The position numbers and the translations under genes are program-made. From Pseudomonas panipatensis (GTDB lineage Bacteria; Pseudomonadota; Gammaproteobacteria; Pseudomonadales; Pseudomonadaceae), in the NCBI RefSeq assembly GCF_900099785.1, contig NZ_FNDS01000009.1, positions 186,001 through 250,000 on the forward strand: DNA of 64,000 bases, in the 5' to 3' direction. The notes below the pieces were generated by a model. It was not told the DNA's origin. It did not search any database and saw nothing but the letters and a program-made list of their open reading frames with translations. This document shows positions 8,734 to 18,500 of this stretch, piece after piece (the stretch's first letter is position 1; every line of letters begins with the position of its first letter).

Positions 8734-9621
8734 TCAGCGAGACATCAGCGACTGGTGTGCCGCGCAGCCCGTGCGTGCGCCGTCCCCCACGGCGATTGCG
8801 ACATTGCCTGCGCCTATCGCTGCATCCCCGCAGGCAAACACTCCGGACACGTTGGTTTCGCGCATCGCATCGACCTTGATGAATTCGCCCGTCGGCCCCG
8901 CTTCAAACTCACAACCCAGTTGCGCAGCCAATGGGCTGCCCATACGGGTCCGAGGCTGGGTGAACAATCCGGCAAGTTTGATCACTCGACCGCTGGCGAG
9001 GGTCACATCGGCTTGTTCTCCGCCGACCGACAAGACAGGCTCTGCCACTACCGTAACCCCGCGCCTGGTCAGATTGGCCAACTGATCGGCATCCGGCTCG
9101 AATACCTCGTTGAGGAATAATGTGGTTGGCCCCCAGTCCGGTAGCATCAGTGCATGGTGAATCGCCAGTGGCGATGCCGCCAATACACCAATTTGTCCGC
9201 CGTGAAGTTCATATCCGTGGCAATACGGACAATGAAACACTCGCTGCCCCCATCGTTCTGACAGCCCGGGAACCTCAGGCAGCTCATCCACCACCCCTGT
9301 GGCAAGGATCAAACGCCGCGTCGCGAATTGTTGCCCATTCTCGATGGTTACCACAAAGCCACCGTCGCCCGTTTTCGCCTGGACGGCGGGTTGAGAAAGC
9401 CACTCCACCGTTGGGTAAGCCAGTAACTGGGCTCGTGCCTCACTGGCTATCGCACCGGGATCGCGGCCGTCCTGACCAAGAAATCCATATGAGTGGTTAG
9501 CAAACCGATTGCGGCGCTGACCTGCGTCGAGCACCAGTATTTTTCGGCGCGCCCGTGCCAGTTGCAAGCCTGCGGAAATTCCGGAATAGCTACCGCCGAC
9601 GATGATCACATCATGAACCAT
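8734..9621 (-). CDS. thioredoxin-reductase-like NAD(P)/FAD oxidoreductase
   Basis: A 295-residue flavoprotein of the TrxB-like class II pyridine nucleotide-disulfide family. The FAD-binding motif VGGSYSG lies at residues 8-14, a redox-active CPYC at 131-134, and the second FAD motif FACGDAA near the C-terminus. Length fits TrxB-like proteins (about 300). The NADPH site lacks a typical GGGxSA run (VLAASPLA instead), so the electron donor or partner may differ from true thioredoxin reductase. GAGGAA precedes the ATG. It is divergent from an Rrf2 regulator with a palindrome between them, so redox or thiol stress control is likely; the substrate is unknown. Confidence 0.82.
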   Translation of the reverse strand: MVHDVIIVGGSYSGISAGLQLARARRKILVLDAGQRRNRFANHSYGFLGQDGRDPGAIASEARAQLLAYPTVEWLSQPAVQAKTGDGGFVVTIENGQQFATRRLILATGVVDELPEVPGLSERWGQRVFHCPYCHGYELHGGQIGVLAASPLAIHHALMLPDWGPTTLFLNEVFEPDADQLANLTRRGVTVVAEPVLSVGGEQADVTLASGRVIKLAGLFTQPRTRMGSPLAAQLGCEFEAGPTGEFIKVDAMRETNVSGVFACGDAAIGAGNVAIAVGDGARTGCAAHQSLMSR

Positions 9622-9664
9622 GGATCAATTCCTCTGGATGTTTGACCGGTCGAAAGAAATCTAG

Positions 9665-9682
9665 ATGCAACGTAAGTTGCAT
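9665..9682. promoter_or_regulatory. palindromic operator candidate for the Rrf2 regulator
   Basis: ATGCAAC at 9665-9671 and GTTGCAT at 9676-9682 form a perfect inverted repeat with a 4-base spacer, in the 141-base space between the divergent oxidoreductase and Rrf2 genes. It sits where it could overlap the oxidoreductase promoter. Confidence 0.65.
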
Positions 9683-9762
9683 GAAATTGGGGTGTCAACA
9701 ATCTCGTAACTTTTGGTGTATCGAGCGATACTCCCCGACAGTAATTCAGGAAACCGTCCTAC

Positions 9763-10191
9763 ATGAGAAATGACACGCGTCTGTCCCGCATGCTGCACGT
9801 ATTGATCCATATGGCTCGCCATGATCAGCCCGCCACGTCCGATACCATCGCGCAGATGCTCGGTACCAACCCGGTGGTGGTCCGGCGGACCATGGCGCTG
9901 CTCAAGGACAAGGGTTATGTGCGCTCAGAAAAGGGGCACCGGGGAGGGTGGACGCTGGCGAAACCGCTGGCGGATATGACCCTGCTGGATATTCATCAGG
10001 CCTTGGGCTCGTCTTCGCTCTTCGCCATCGGTTTGTCGACCGACCATCCACAATGCCTGGTCGAACAAGCGGTGAACGCAGCTCTGACAGACGCGTTTGA
10101 CGCGGCACAGGCGTTGCTTCTAAACCGCTTGGGAAGCATCACACTTGAACAGTTAGCCAGTGATTTCGAGCGGCGCTATCAGGGTCTTTGA
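9763..10191 (+). CDS. Rrf2-family transcriptional regulator
   Basis: A 142-residue protein with the Rrf2 winged helix at the N-terminus: LSRMLHVLIHMARHDQPATS, the recognition segment NPVVVRRTMALLKDKGYV, and the wing GHRGGWTLAKP. The only cysteine is in DHPQCLVE, so it lacks the three-Cys iron-sulfur site of IscR and NsrR and probably senses by a single thiol or another ligand. It is divergent from the TrxB-like oxidoreductase; regulation of that gene is the obvious inference. Confidence 0.82.
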   Translation: MRNDTRLSRMLHVLIHMARHDQPATSDTIAQMLGTNPVVVRRTMALLKDKGYVRSEKGHRGGWTLAKPLADMTLLDIHQALGSSSLFAIGLSTDHPQCLVEQAVNAALTDAFDAAQALLLNRLGSITLEQLASDFERRYQGL

Positions 10192-10738
10192 ACCAGTGTG
10201 ATCTGCAAACCTGCGTTTCGATGGGACTGGCCGAAAGGCATGCGAATGTCTGCTCTTGGCTTGCTGCCCTTGGCGAGAGTCAGCTGCCTCCCCAGGTTGT
10301 GTGAAAACAGCAGAAGGTTTTACACCAGAACCGCTTTGGAGTTGGACCCAACGAAGATGGACGCGCCGATATCGACCAGAGGCTGTTAACAACTGCCAGA
10401 GTCTTCTGGGGGCGATCCACTGGGGCGATTTATCACCTGCCTCCAAATCGCCGATTTGCTTCTGCCTCTGCGGTGGTTTCCTAGCCGAAACATTGTCCCT
10501 TCCGCGCGCTTGGCCTCCCTCACCCTGTCGTGGCCGGCAGAGGGCGACCCAAATTCGGCAATTGTGACCGGCAAAGCGGGGGGCACGGTTCCCTATCCAA
10601 GACTGCGACGAATGCGGGCTCGCCCTTGGCTATGCTTCTCGCATTGAATTGTCCTGATCGACCGGATTCCGTGACCCTGCGCTTACCGGTTGGCGGCGCT
10701 ATTCACTCTCTCCTTAATGGTTCGAGGAGCAACGAGCC
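10192..10738. other. 547-base gap, no supported gene
   Basis: Several short frames on both strands are unconvincing and contradict each other. At 10299-10328 GTGTGAAAAC and GGTTTTACACC form an imperfect hairpin that resembles the end of an old insertion sequence, but no transposase remnant is readable. The promoter for sdhB should lie in the right part. Confidence 0.35.
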
Positions 10739-11446
10739 TTGATTGACGTCCAACTCTATCGCTACCACCCGGAGCAGGCACGGCAGCCCTGGATGCAGTC
10801 ATTGTCGTTGCCCGAGGAGTTCCGTGCACGAATGGTGCTGGATGCACTGGAGTTCCTACACGAAGCAGATCCGACGCTGGTCTACCGGCGCTCCTGCCGG
10901 GAGGGTGTTTGCGGCTCGGATGGCATGAATATCAATGGCAAGAACAGGCTGTCCTGCATCACGTCGGTAGCGGAGGCGCTAGACAAGACCAGCACACTGA
11001 TCATCAGGCCTCTGCCCGGCATGCCGGTCATCCGTGACCTTGTGGTCGACCAGAGCCTTTTCTTTCGGCAATACCAGAGCATCAAGCCCTGGCTGATCAA
11101 CCAAGAGCCAGCGCCAGCCATTGAGCGTCTCCAATCCCCCGAGGAGCGTTCCAGGCTCGACGGCCTGTATGAGTGCATCCTCTGCGCCTGCTGTTCCTCG
11201 CAATGTCCGTCCTGGTGGTGGAATCCGCAGAAGTACGTCGGTCCCGCCGGGCTGCTACAGGCCTGGCGCTTCATCATCGACAGCCGTGATCAGGCCACAG
11301 TGGAGCGGCTCGAGCAGCTGGAAGACCCATTTAGCCTGTTCCGTTGCCGCAGCATCGGCAACTGCTCATGGGTCTGCCCCAAGGGACTTAATCCCATGTG
11401 GGCCATCGGCAACATTCGCCGGGAGCTGTTGAAAAAATCCACCTAG
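10739..11446 (+). CDS. sdhB: orphan succinate dehydrogenase/fumarate reductase iron-sulfur subunit
   Basis: A 235-residue SdhB/FrdB protein with every cluster ligand present: [2Fe-2S] Cys53, Cys58, Asp61, Cys73; [4Fe-4S] Cys146, Cys149, Cys152; and the shared 3Fe-4S set Cys156, Cys203, Cys209, Cys213. Length equals normal bacterial SdhB. The start is a TTG at 10739 with GAGGAG nine bases upstream. No sdhA, sdhC or sdhD is next to it; it stands alone between two gaps. It may be a stand-in subunit for the housekeeping complex or a relic of a lost operon. The intact ligands argue it still functions. Confidence 0.85.
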   Translation: MIDVQLYRYHPEQARQPWMQSLSLPEEFRARMVLDALEFLHEADPTLVYRRSCREGVCGSDGMNINGKNRLSCITSVAEALDKTSTLIIRPLPGMPVIRDLVVDQSLFFRQYQSIKPWLINQEPAPAIERLQSPEERSRLDGLYECILCACCSSQCPSWWWNPQKYVGPAGLLQAWRFIIDSRDQATVERLEQLEDPFSLFRCRSIGNCSWVCPKGLNPMWAIGNIRRELLKKST

Positions 11447-11752
11447 GCCGTCGGATCGAGCGCGCATTCGCCCATTGCGCGAGGTTGATGCTGCCTCAAT
11501 CCGAGGATGAAGCAATGGCTTCCGCAATGGTGAGGAAAACGTGACCGGCCGCCACGCTACGGCTGCATGGCAGGCGCGGCAAACGTGAGCAGATGCTGGG
11601 CGCCTAGTGGTGAGCGGTGTTTTGCACGTATGTGACTTTCGTCGAGCTGCGGCTACCAACGGGCAATTAGGCGGCAGCCAGTAAACGAGCCTTTATCCGG
11701 TTAGCGTTGTTGGCAATATGTCCGTACACGGGCCATGAAACCTGGGAGGCCG
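11447..11752. other. 306-base gap between convergent sdhB and nar operon
   Basis: No supported gene and no clear terminator for either unit were seen. In P. aeruginosa molybdenum-cofactor genes follow the nar operon at this place; none is here. Confidence 0.4.
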
Positions 11753-12562
11753 TCAGGTTCGAGATACGCCGTGTTCGGGTTCGTCTTCCAGATGGATGCC
11801 TTCGACGCCAATTTCCGCTTCCAGGGCCAGCAGGTACTGGCGCAACGCCTGGCGAGTGGCCTCTTCGCGCAAATAGTGATGGACCCTTTGTGCTACCTGG
11901 GCGAAGGGCAGGGGCGTGCTTTCGAGGCGCTCGTCGATGCTGACGACGTGCCAGCCGTAGCGTGAAGCCAAGGGCCGTTCGTAAAGACCTGGCGGTAGAC
12001 GATGCAGGGCCAGGTCGAGTTCGGTGACGGTCTGCCCCGAGGCCAGCCAACCGAGTTCTCCGCCCTGGTCGCGGGAGGGGCACGCGGAATGGCGCTGAGC
12101 CATTTCGCTGAAGCGCTCAGGATGCTGCCGCAGTTCTTCCAGCAGGCGCTCGGCGAGATGGTAATGGGCGTCCCGTGCCTGCGCATCGTCCGGGGCCGCC
12201 GGCAGGAGGATGTGGCGGACCTTGACCCTGCTGGGCTCGGAGAAGCGTTCGCGGTGCGCCTCGAAGTAGCGCCGGCAGGCGCTATCGTCCGGCTCCGGGA
12301 CCTTCAGTTCGCGCTCCAGCAGGCTCGCCAGCGCCTGGTCGTCGTCCTCGCTGGTCGGCGCCAGGCCGAGACTGGCGGCGCGTTGCGCCAGCAGTTCGCG
12401 CACGACCAGGGCGCGAGCCGCCTTGAGCTGCGCCTCGGCCAGGGAGCCCGCCGGGTGGAAGGGGGTTTCCCGGGCGATGTCGGCCTCACTGAACAAGGTG
12501 TCGCCAACGCGGATCACCGGAGCGGGCGTGTCCGGCAGGGTTTCGAGCGAGATCATTTCCAT
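11753..12562 (-). CDS. PpiC/parvulin-type peptidyl-prolyl isomerase of the nar operon
   Basis: A 269-residue NifM-like protein. The parvulin domain runs from about residue 108 to 215 (VKVRHILL, FSEMAQRHSACPSRDQGGELGWL, PLASRYGWHVVSIDE). The N-terminal half is helical and chaperone-like. The start at 12562 has GAGGAG seven bases upstream. It is the last gene of the nar operon, starting 11 bases after narI, as in P. aeruginosa; such isomerases are thought to help nitrate reductase mature. There is no signal peptide, so it should act in the cytoplasm. Confidence 0.85.
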   Translation of the reverse strand: MEMISLETLPDTPAPVIRVGDTLFSEADIARETPFHPAGSLAEAQLKAARALVVRELLAQRAASLGLAPTSEDDDQALASLLERELKVPEPDDSACRRYFEAHRERFSEPSRVKVRHILLPAAPDDAQARDAHYHLAERLLEELRQHPERFSEMAQRHSACPSRDQGGELGWLASGQTVTELDLALHRLPPGLYERPLASRYGWHVVSIDERLESTPLPFAQVAQRVHHYLREEATRQALRQYLLALEAEIGVEGIHLEDEPEHGVSRT

Positions 12563-12573
12563 GCTGGGACTCC

Positions 12574-13257
12574 TCAGCCGCGCCGGCGAACGATCTGGTA
12601 GTTGCGTCCGAAGTAGCCCAGCGGAACGCTCCACACGTGCACCAGGCGGGTGAAGGGGAACAGCAGGATGATGGTGAGGCCGACGAAGATGTGCACCTTG
12701 AAGATCAGCGGGGTACCGATCAAGAAGCTGGCAGCGTCGCCGTGGAAGAACACGATGGACTGCGCCCATCCGGCCAGGGCCAGCATCATTTCGCCGTCGA
12801 GGTGGTGCAGGGAGAAGAAGATGCTGATCAAGCCGAGGCACGCCTGCAACAGCAGCAGGGCGATGATCAGGTTGTCCATCACGCTGGAGGACGCGCGTAC
12901 CCTGGGGTTGAACAGCCGGCGCCAGAGCAGCATGGCGCCGCCGATCACGCAGAGCACTCCGGCAATACCACCGAAGACGATGGCCATGAGCTGCTTGTGG
13001 CCGGCGGAGAGGAACGGTTCGTAGACCCAGTGCGGGGTCAGCAGGCCGACCAGGTGGCCGAAGAAGATCGCCAGGATGCCGATGTGGAATAGGTTGCTGG
13101 CCAGGCGCATGTTCCTGTTGGAGAGCAACTGGCTGGAGCCGGTCTTCCAGGTGTACTGGCCGTAGTCGTAGCGCAGCAGGCTGCCGAGCAGGAACACGGT
13201 GCCGGCCAGGTAGGGGTAGTAGCCGTAGAGCAGGTGGAGCAGGTAGTCCTCGAACAT
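12574..13257 (-). CDS. narI: respiratory nitrate reductase gamma subunit (cytochrome b)
   Basis: A 227-residue membrane protein with five hydrophobic helices that oxidises quinol and passes electrons to NarH. Heme b ligands are visible as His58 and His68 in [12 protein letters not shown], and His189 and His207 in KVHIFVGL and RLVHVWS, the NarI pattern. Length matches the family (about 225). GGAGG lies a few bases before the ATG. It follows narJ by 13 bases and precedes the PpiC gene. Confidence 0.95.
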   Translation of the reverse strand: MFEDYLLHLLYGYYPYLAGTVFLLGSLLRYDYGQYTWKTGSSQLLSNRNMRLASNLFHIGILAIFFGHLVGLLTPHWVYEPFLSAGHKQLMAIVFGGIAGVLCVIGGAMLLWRRLFNPRVRASSSVMDNLIIALLLLQACLGLISIFFSLHHLDGEMMLALAGWAQSIVFFHGDAASFLIGTPLIFKVHIFVGLTIILLFPFTRLVHVWSVPLGYFGRNYQIVRRRG

Positions 13258-13270
13258 GGCGAGCCTCCGT

Positions 13271-14038
13271 TCAGTGGCGGTCCGGCAGGGCGGACGGCAT
13301 GACCTGGATGACCTGGGGCTGGGTCTCGTACTTGCGCTCGGCCAGGCGCCGGCCCTCGGCAGACTGCAGGCTGCAGTCGCGGTCGGATTCGGCGTTGAAG
13401 CGCACCACCTCTTCCTCCCAGACCGCGTCCAGGGCCTGGGGCGTGTTGTCCGGTTGTTCCGCTTCGACCGCCGTGCGCTGCGCGTCTATGGCGTCGGTGG
13501 CGCCGATCAGCGCGAGCAGGGCGCGTGGCACCAGCGCGTAGTCGCTGCCACGCTCCTCCAGGCGCGCGGCGAGCAGGGCAAGGATGTGTTGGATGTCGCC
13601 CAGCCACTGGCCGATCTCGTCGTGCTCACGGGTGGACAGGTATTCCAGGAACAGCGGCAGGTAGTCCGGCAGCTCGCGTGCGTCGAGCTGGAAACCGGCA
13701 GCCTCGTACTGGGCGAGGAGGTCGACCATGGCCTGGCCACGGTCGCGCGATTCGCCGTGCACGTGCTCGAACAGCAGCAGCGAGGTGGCGCGGCCGCGGT
13801 CGAACAGGTCGACGTAGTCTTCCTGCAGGTCGAGCAGATCCGTGGCGGCCAGTTCGCGGCACCACTGGGCCAGTTGCGTGCGCAACCCCGCGGGCAGGCG
13901 CTCCTCGGCGTCGAGGATGTCGATGGCCTGGGCGCTGGCGGCCTGCAGTTCGGCAACGGGGTAGTCGAGCAGCCGCGCCAGCACGCGCAGGCTGAGCAGG
14001 CCCACCGTCGCCCCTTCACAGGGTTCGTGGTTACCCAT
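13271..14038 (-). CDS. narJ: nitrate reductase molybdenum-cofactor assembly chaperone
   Basis: A 255-residue all-helical TorD/NarJ-family chaperone needed for cofactor insertion into NarG and for membrane docking; it is not part of the final enzyme. Typical segments are [26 protein letters not shown] and [18 protein letters not shown]. The ATG at 14038 overlaps the narH stop by 8 bases, implying translational coupling; a longer frame upstream is the narH shadow. Confidence 0.93.
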   Translation of the reverse strand: MGNHEPCEGATVGLLSLRVLARLLDYPVAELQAASAQAIDILDAEERLPAGLRTQLAQWCRELAATDLLDLQEDYVDLFDRGRATSLLLFEHVHGESRDRGQAMVDLLAQYEAAGFQLDARELPDYLPLFLEYLSTREHDEIGQWLGDIQHILALLAARLEERGSDYALVPRALLALIGATDAIDAQRTAVEAEQPDNTPQALDAVWEEEVVRFNAESDRDCSLQSAEGRRLAERKYETQPQVIQVMPSALPDRH

Positions 14039-15587
14039 GGCGGCCGTCCTCCACGGGGTCGAAGGTCTGCACCGGCTTGACCAGGGTGGCGGTCTGCTTG
14101 CGTCCTCCGAACAGGCTGACCTGGCTGTTGCCGCCGTTGCAGCCGTCGCCAAAGGTGAAGCCGCAACCGCTGCGTTCGGCGTAGGCCTCGGGGATGTGCT
14201 CGCGGTGGCCAGTGGGGATGACGAAGCGGTCCTCGTAGTTAGCGATGGCCAGGTAGCGGTACATCTCTTCCACCTGGTGCTGGGTCAGGCCCACCTGGTC
14301 GAGCACTTCAGTGTTCAGCGTCTTGTCGACGTGCTTGGCGCGCATGTACACGCGCATCGCCATCAACCGCTTGAGGGCCAGGATCACCGGCGCTTCCTCG
14401 CCGGCGGTGAGCATGTTGGCCAGGTAGCGAACCGGAATGCGCAGCGACTCGATCTTCGGCAGCACGCCGTCGAATTCCAAGTGGCCGGCCTCGGTGGCGG
14501 ACTGGATGGGGGAGAGCGGCGGCACGTACCAGACCATCGGCAGGGTGCGGTATTCCGGGTGCAGCGGCAGGGCCAGTTTCCAGTCGATGGCCAGCTTGTA
14601 CACCGGCGAGGCCTGGGCGGCGGCGATCACGTTGTCGGGCACGCCGTCCTTGTGCGCCTGGGCGATCACGGCCGGGTCGTTGGGGTCGAGGAAGATCTCG
14701 CACTGGCGGTGGTAGAGGTCGCGGTCGTCCGGCGAGGCGGCCACTTCCTCGATGCGGTCGGCGTCGTAGAGCAGCACGCCGAGGTAGCGGATGCGCCCTA
14801 CGCAGGTCTCCGAGCACACCGTCGGCTGGCCGCTCTCGATGCGCGGAAAGCAGAAGATGCACTTCTCGGATTTTCCGCTTTTCCAGTTGTAGTAGATCTT
14901 CTTGTACGGGCAGCCGCTGATGCACATGCGCCAGCCGCGGCACTTGTCCTGGTCGATCAGGACGATGCCGTCTTCCTCGCGCTTGTAGATCGCGCCGCTC
15001 GGGCAGGAGGCGACGCATGCCGGGTTCAGGCAGTGCTCGCACAGGCGCGGCAGGTACATCATGAAGGTGTTCTCGAACTGTCCGTAGATATCCGCCTGGA
15101 TCTGTTCGAAGTTGATGTCCTTGCGCCGCTTGGCGAACTCGGTGCCCAGCAGTTCCTCCCAGTTCGGTCCCCATTCCACCTTGTCCATGCGCTGCCCGCT
15201 GATCAGCGAGCGTGGCCGCGCCACCGGCTGGTGTTCGCCCTGGGCGGCGCTGTGCAGGTGCTGGTAGTCGAAGGTGTAGGGTTCGTAATAGTCGTCGATC
15301 TGCGGCAGGTCGGGGTTGGCGAAGATGTTCGCCAGCACCCGCCATTTGCCGCCGATGCGCGGGTTGATCGAGCCGTCGGCGTTGCGTACCCAGCCGCCGT
15401 TCCACTTCTTCTGGTTCTCCCACTCCTTCGGATAACCGATGCCGGGCTTGGTCTCGACGTTGTTGTACCAGGCGTATTCGATGCCTTCGCGGCTGGTCCA
15501 GACGTTCTTGCAGGTGACCGAACAGGTGTGGCAGCCGATGCATTTGTCGAGGTTCAGGACCATGCCGACCTGGGAACGGATCTTCAT
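14031..15587 (-). CDS. narH: respiratory nitrate reductase beta subunit (iron-sulfur)
   Basis: A 518-residue protein carrying the four iron-sulfur clusters between NarI hemes and NarG. It begins MKIRSQVGMVLNLDKCIGCH, followed by CSVTCKNVW; a second ferredoxin-like set is at CEHCLNPACVASCP and CRGWRMCISGCPYKKIYYN, where a Trp replaces one Cys as in the 3Fe-4S site of NarH. Its ATG overlaps the narG stop by four bases (ATGA). Length fits the family (about 512). Confidence 0.95.
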   Translation of the reverse strand: MKIRSQVGMVLNLDKCIGCHTCSVTCKNVWTSREGIEYAWYNNVETKPGIGYPKEWENQKKWNGGWVRNADGSINPRIGGKWRVLANIFANPDLPQIDDYYEPYTFDYQHLHSAAQGEHQPVARPRSLISGQRMDKVEWGPNWEELLGTEFAKRRKDINFEQIQADIYGQFENTFMMYLPRLCEHCLNPACVASCPSGAIYKREEDGIVLIDQDKCRGWRMCISGCPYKKIYYNWKSGKSEKCIFCFPRIESGQPTVCSETCVGRIRYLGVLLYDADRIEEVAASPDDRDLYHRQCEIFLDPNDPAVIAQAHKDGVPDNVIAAAQASPVYKLAIDWKLALPLHPEYRTLPMVWYVPPLSPIQSATEAGHLEFDGVLPKIESLRIPVRYLANMLTAGEEAPVILALKRLMAMRVYMRAKHVDKTLNTEVLDQVGLTQHQVEEMYRYLAIANYEDRFVIPTGHREHIPEAYAERSGCGFTFGDGCNGGNSQVSLFGGRKQTATLVKPVQTFDPVEDGRHG

Positions 15588-18500
15588 TTCGCGGCCTCCT
15601 GCTGGTAGTCGTTGCCTTCGCCGTCCAGCCAGTCGATGTTGCGCATCTTGCGCACCATCACGAACTCGTCGCGGTTCGATCCCACGGTGCCGTAGTAGTT
15701 GAAACCGTAGGAGAGCTGGGCGTAGCCGCCGATCATGTGGGTCGGCTTGGGGCAGACCCGGGTGACCGAGTTGTGGATGCCGCCGCGGGTGCCGGTGAGT
15801 TCGGAGCCGGGGACGTTCAGGATGCGCTCCTGGGCGTGGTACATCATCGCCGTGCCCCGGCGGACCCGCTGGCTGACCACCGCCCGCGCGGCGATGGCGC
15901 CGTTGGCGTTGTACAGCTCGATCCAGTCGTTGTCGCTCACGCCGATGGCGCGGGCGTCGTCCTCGCAGATCCAGACTATTGGGCCGCCACGCGACAGGGT
16001 CTGCATCAGCAGGTTGTCGCTGTAGGTGGAGTGGATGCCCCATTTCTGGTGCGGCGTCAGCCAGTTCAGGGCGATCTCCGGGTTGCCGTTGGTGCGCGGC
16101 GCGGCGACGCTGGCGGCGGCCTTGGTGTCGATCGGCGGACGGTAGACCATCAGACTTTCGCCGAAGGCGCGCATCCAGGGATGGTCCTGGTAGAACTGCT
16201 GGCGCCCGGTGAGGGTTCGCCAGGGAATCAGCTCATGGACGTTGGTGTAGCAGGCGTTGTAGCTGACGTGCTCGTCTTCCAGGCCCGACCAGGTGGGGCT
16301 GGAGATGATCTTGCGCGGCTGCGCCACCAGGTCGCGGAAGCGGATCTTTTCGTCTTCCTTGGGCCGCGCCAGGTGCGTGTGGTCGCGCCCGGTGATCTTC
16401 GACAGCGCCGCCCACGCCTTCACCGCCACCTGCCCGTTCGTTTCCGGGGCCAGGGCGAGGATCATCTCCGCCGCGTCCACCGCCGAGGCCAGCTGCGGTC
16501 GACCGGCGGCCGGGCCGTCGGGCTTGCGGTAGTTGAGCTTGCCGAGCAACTCGACCTCTTCCTGGGTCTGCCAGGCGATGCCCTTGCCGCCGTTGCCGAT
16601 GCTCTCCAGCAGCGGGCCCACCGAGCTGAAGCGTTCGTAGGTTTCCGGGTAGTTGCGCTTGACCTCGATGAGCGAGGGCATGGTCTTGCCGGGGATCGGC
16701 TCGCATTCGCCCTTCTTCCAGTCGCGCACTTGTGGCTGGGCCAGTTCGGCGGGGCTGTCGTGCTGCAGCGGCAGGGTCACCAGGTCGGTTTCCTCGCCCA
16801 GGTGGCCGACGCAGACGCGGGAGAAGGCGCGGGCGATGCCATCGTAGATCTGCCAGTCGCTGCGCGCCTCCCAGGCCGGGTCGGTGGCGGCGGTGAGCGG
16901 GTGGATGAAGGGGTGCATGTCGGAGGTGTTGAGGTCGTCCTTCTCGTACCAGGTAGCGGTGGGCAGCACCACGTCGGAGTAGAGGCAGGTGGTGGACATG
17001 CGGAAGTCGAGGGTCACCAGCAGGTCGAGCTTGCCCTCGATGGGCTCGTCCTTCCATTGCACTTCCTCGGGCTTCTGCCGGCCGGCCTCGCCGAGGTCCT
17101 TGCCGAGCAGGCCGTTGCGGGTGCCGAGCAGGTACTTGAGCATGTACTCGTGGCCCTTGCCGGAGCTGCCGAGCAGGTTGGAACGCCAGACGAAGAGGTT
17201 GCGCGGATGGTTCTGCGGGTTGTCCGGGTCCTCGCTGGCGAAGCGCAACTGTCCGCTCTTGAGCTGCTCGACCGTATAGTCGACGGCGCTCTTGCCGGCA
17301 GCTTGCGCCGCGGCTGCCAGGCGCAGGGGGTTGATGCCCAGTTGCGGCGCCGAGGGCAGCCAGCCCATGCGCTCGGCGCGCACGTTGAAGTCCACCAGAC
17401 TGCCGCTGAAGTCCTGCGGACGGGCCAGCGGCGAGAGAAGTTCGCTGACTTCCAGCTTCTCGTAGCGCCATTGGCTGGAGTGGTTGTAGAAGAACGAGGT
17501 GCTGTTCATGTGCCGGGGTGGGCGGTGCCAGTCCAGGGCAAAGGCAAGGGGCGTCCAGCCGGTCTGCGGGCGCAGCTTCTCCTGGCCGACATAGTGCGAC
17601 CAGCCGCCGCCGCTCTTGCCGACGCAACCGCAGAGGATGAGCATGTTGATCAGCCCGCGGTAGTTCATGTCCATGTGGTACCAGTGGTTCATCCCGGCGC
17701 CGACGATGATCATGGAGCGGCCATGGGTCTTGTCGGCGTTCTCGGCGAACTCGCGGGCGATGCGGATCATCTGCGCCGCCGGAACCCCGGTGATCGCTTC
17801 CTGCCAGGTCGGCGTGTAGGGCTTCAGCTGGCCGTAGTCGGTCGCGCCGTCGTCCTCGCCGGGGCCTCCGACGGTGGCGGCGAGCCCCCGGTCGATGCCG
17901 TAGTTGGCGGCGGTCAGGTCGAACACGGTGACTGCCAGCACCTCGCGGCCATCGGCCAGTTTCAGGCGCTTGGCCGGCACGTGGTGGTAGATGACGTCGC
18001 GCAGCGGCACATTGGGGAAGTGCTTGCGCTCGATGCCGCCGAAGTAGGGGAAGGCTACCCGCGCCACTTCGTCGTGATGGCCGAGCAGCGACAGGCGCAG
18101 GCGCACCTCCTGGCCGTCGGCGTCAACCGGCTCCAGGTTCCAGTGGCCGCTCTCGCCCCAGCGGAAGCCGATGGAGCCGCGCGGCACCACCAGGCGCTCG
18201 CCGGTCTCGTCCCAGGCGACGGTCTTCCACCCGGGGTTGTTGGCTTGCGCCAGGCCACCCGCGAAGTCGCTGGCGCGCAGTTGCTTGCCCGGCACCAGGC
18301 TGCCGTCGTCGCGCTGTTCCAGCTCCACCAGGATCGGCATGTCGGTGTAGCGGCGGATGTAGTCGCTGAAGTAGGCGCTGGGTTTCTCCAGGTGGAATTC
18401 CCTGAAGATCACATGCCCCATGGCGATGGCCAGGGCCGAGTCGGTGCCCTGCTTGGCGCTCATCCACTCGTCGCAGAGCTTGGAGATCTCCGCATAGTCC

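Noticed and set aside
10299..10328. Imperfect hairpin resembling an insertion-sequence end
   Set aside because: No second end, target duplication or transposase remnant could be found.
14037..15608. 523-codon plus-strand frame opposite narH
   Set aside because: Same shadow pattern; narH with its cysteine clusters is certain.
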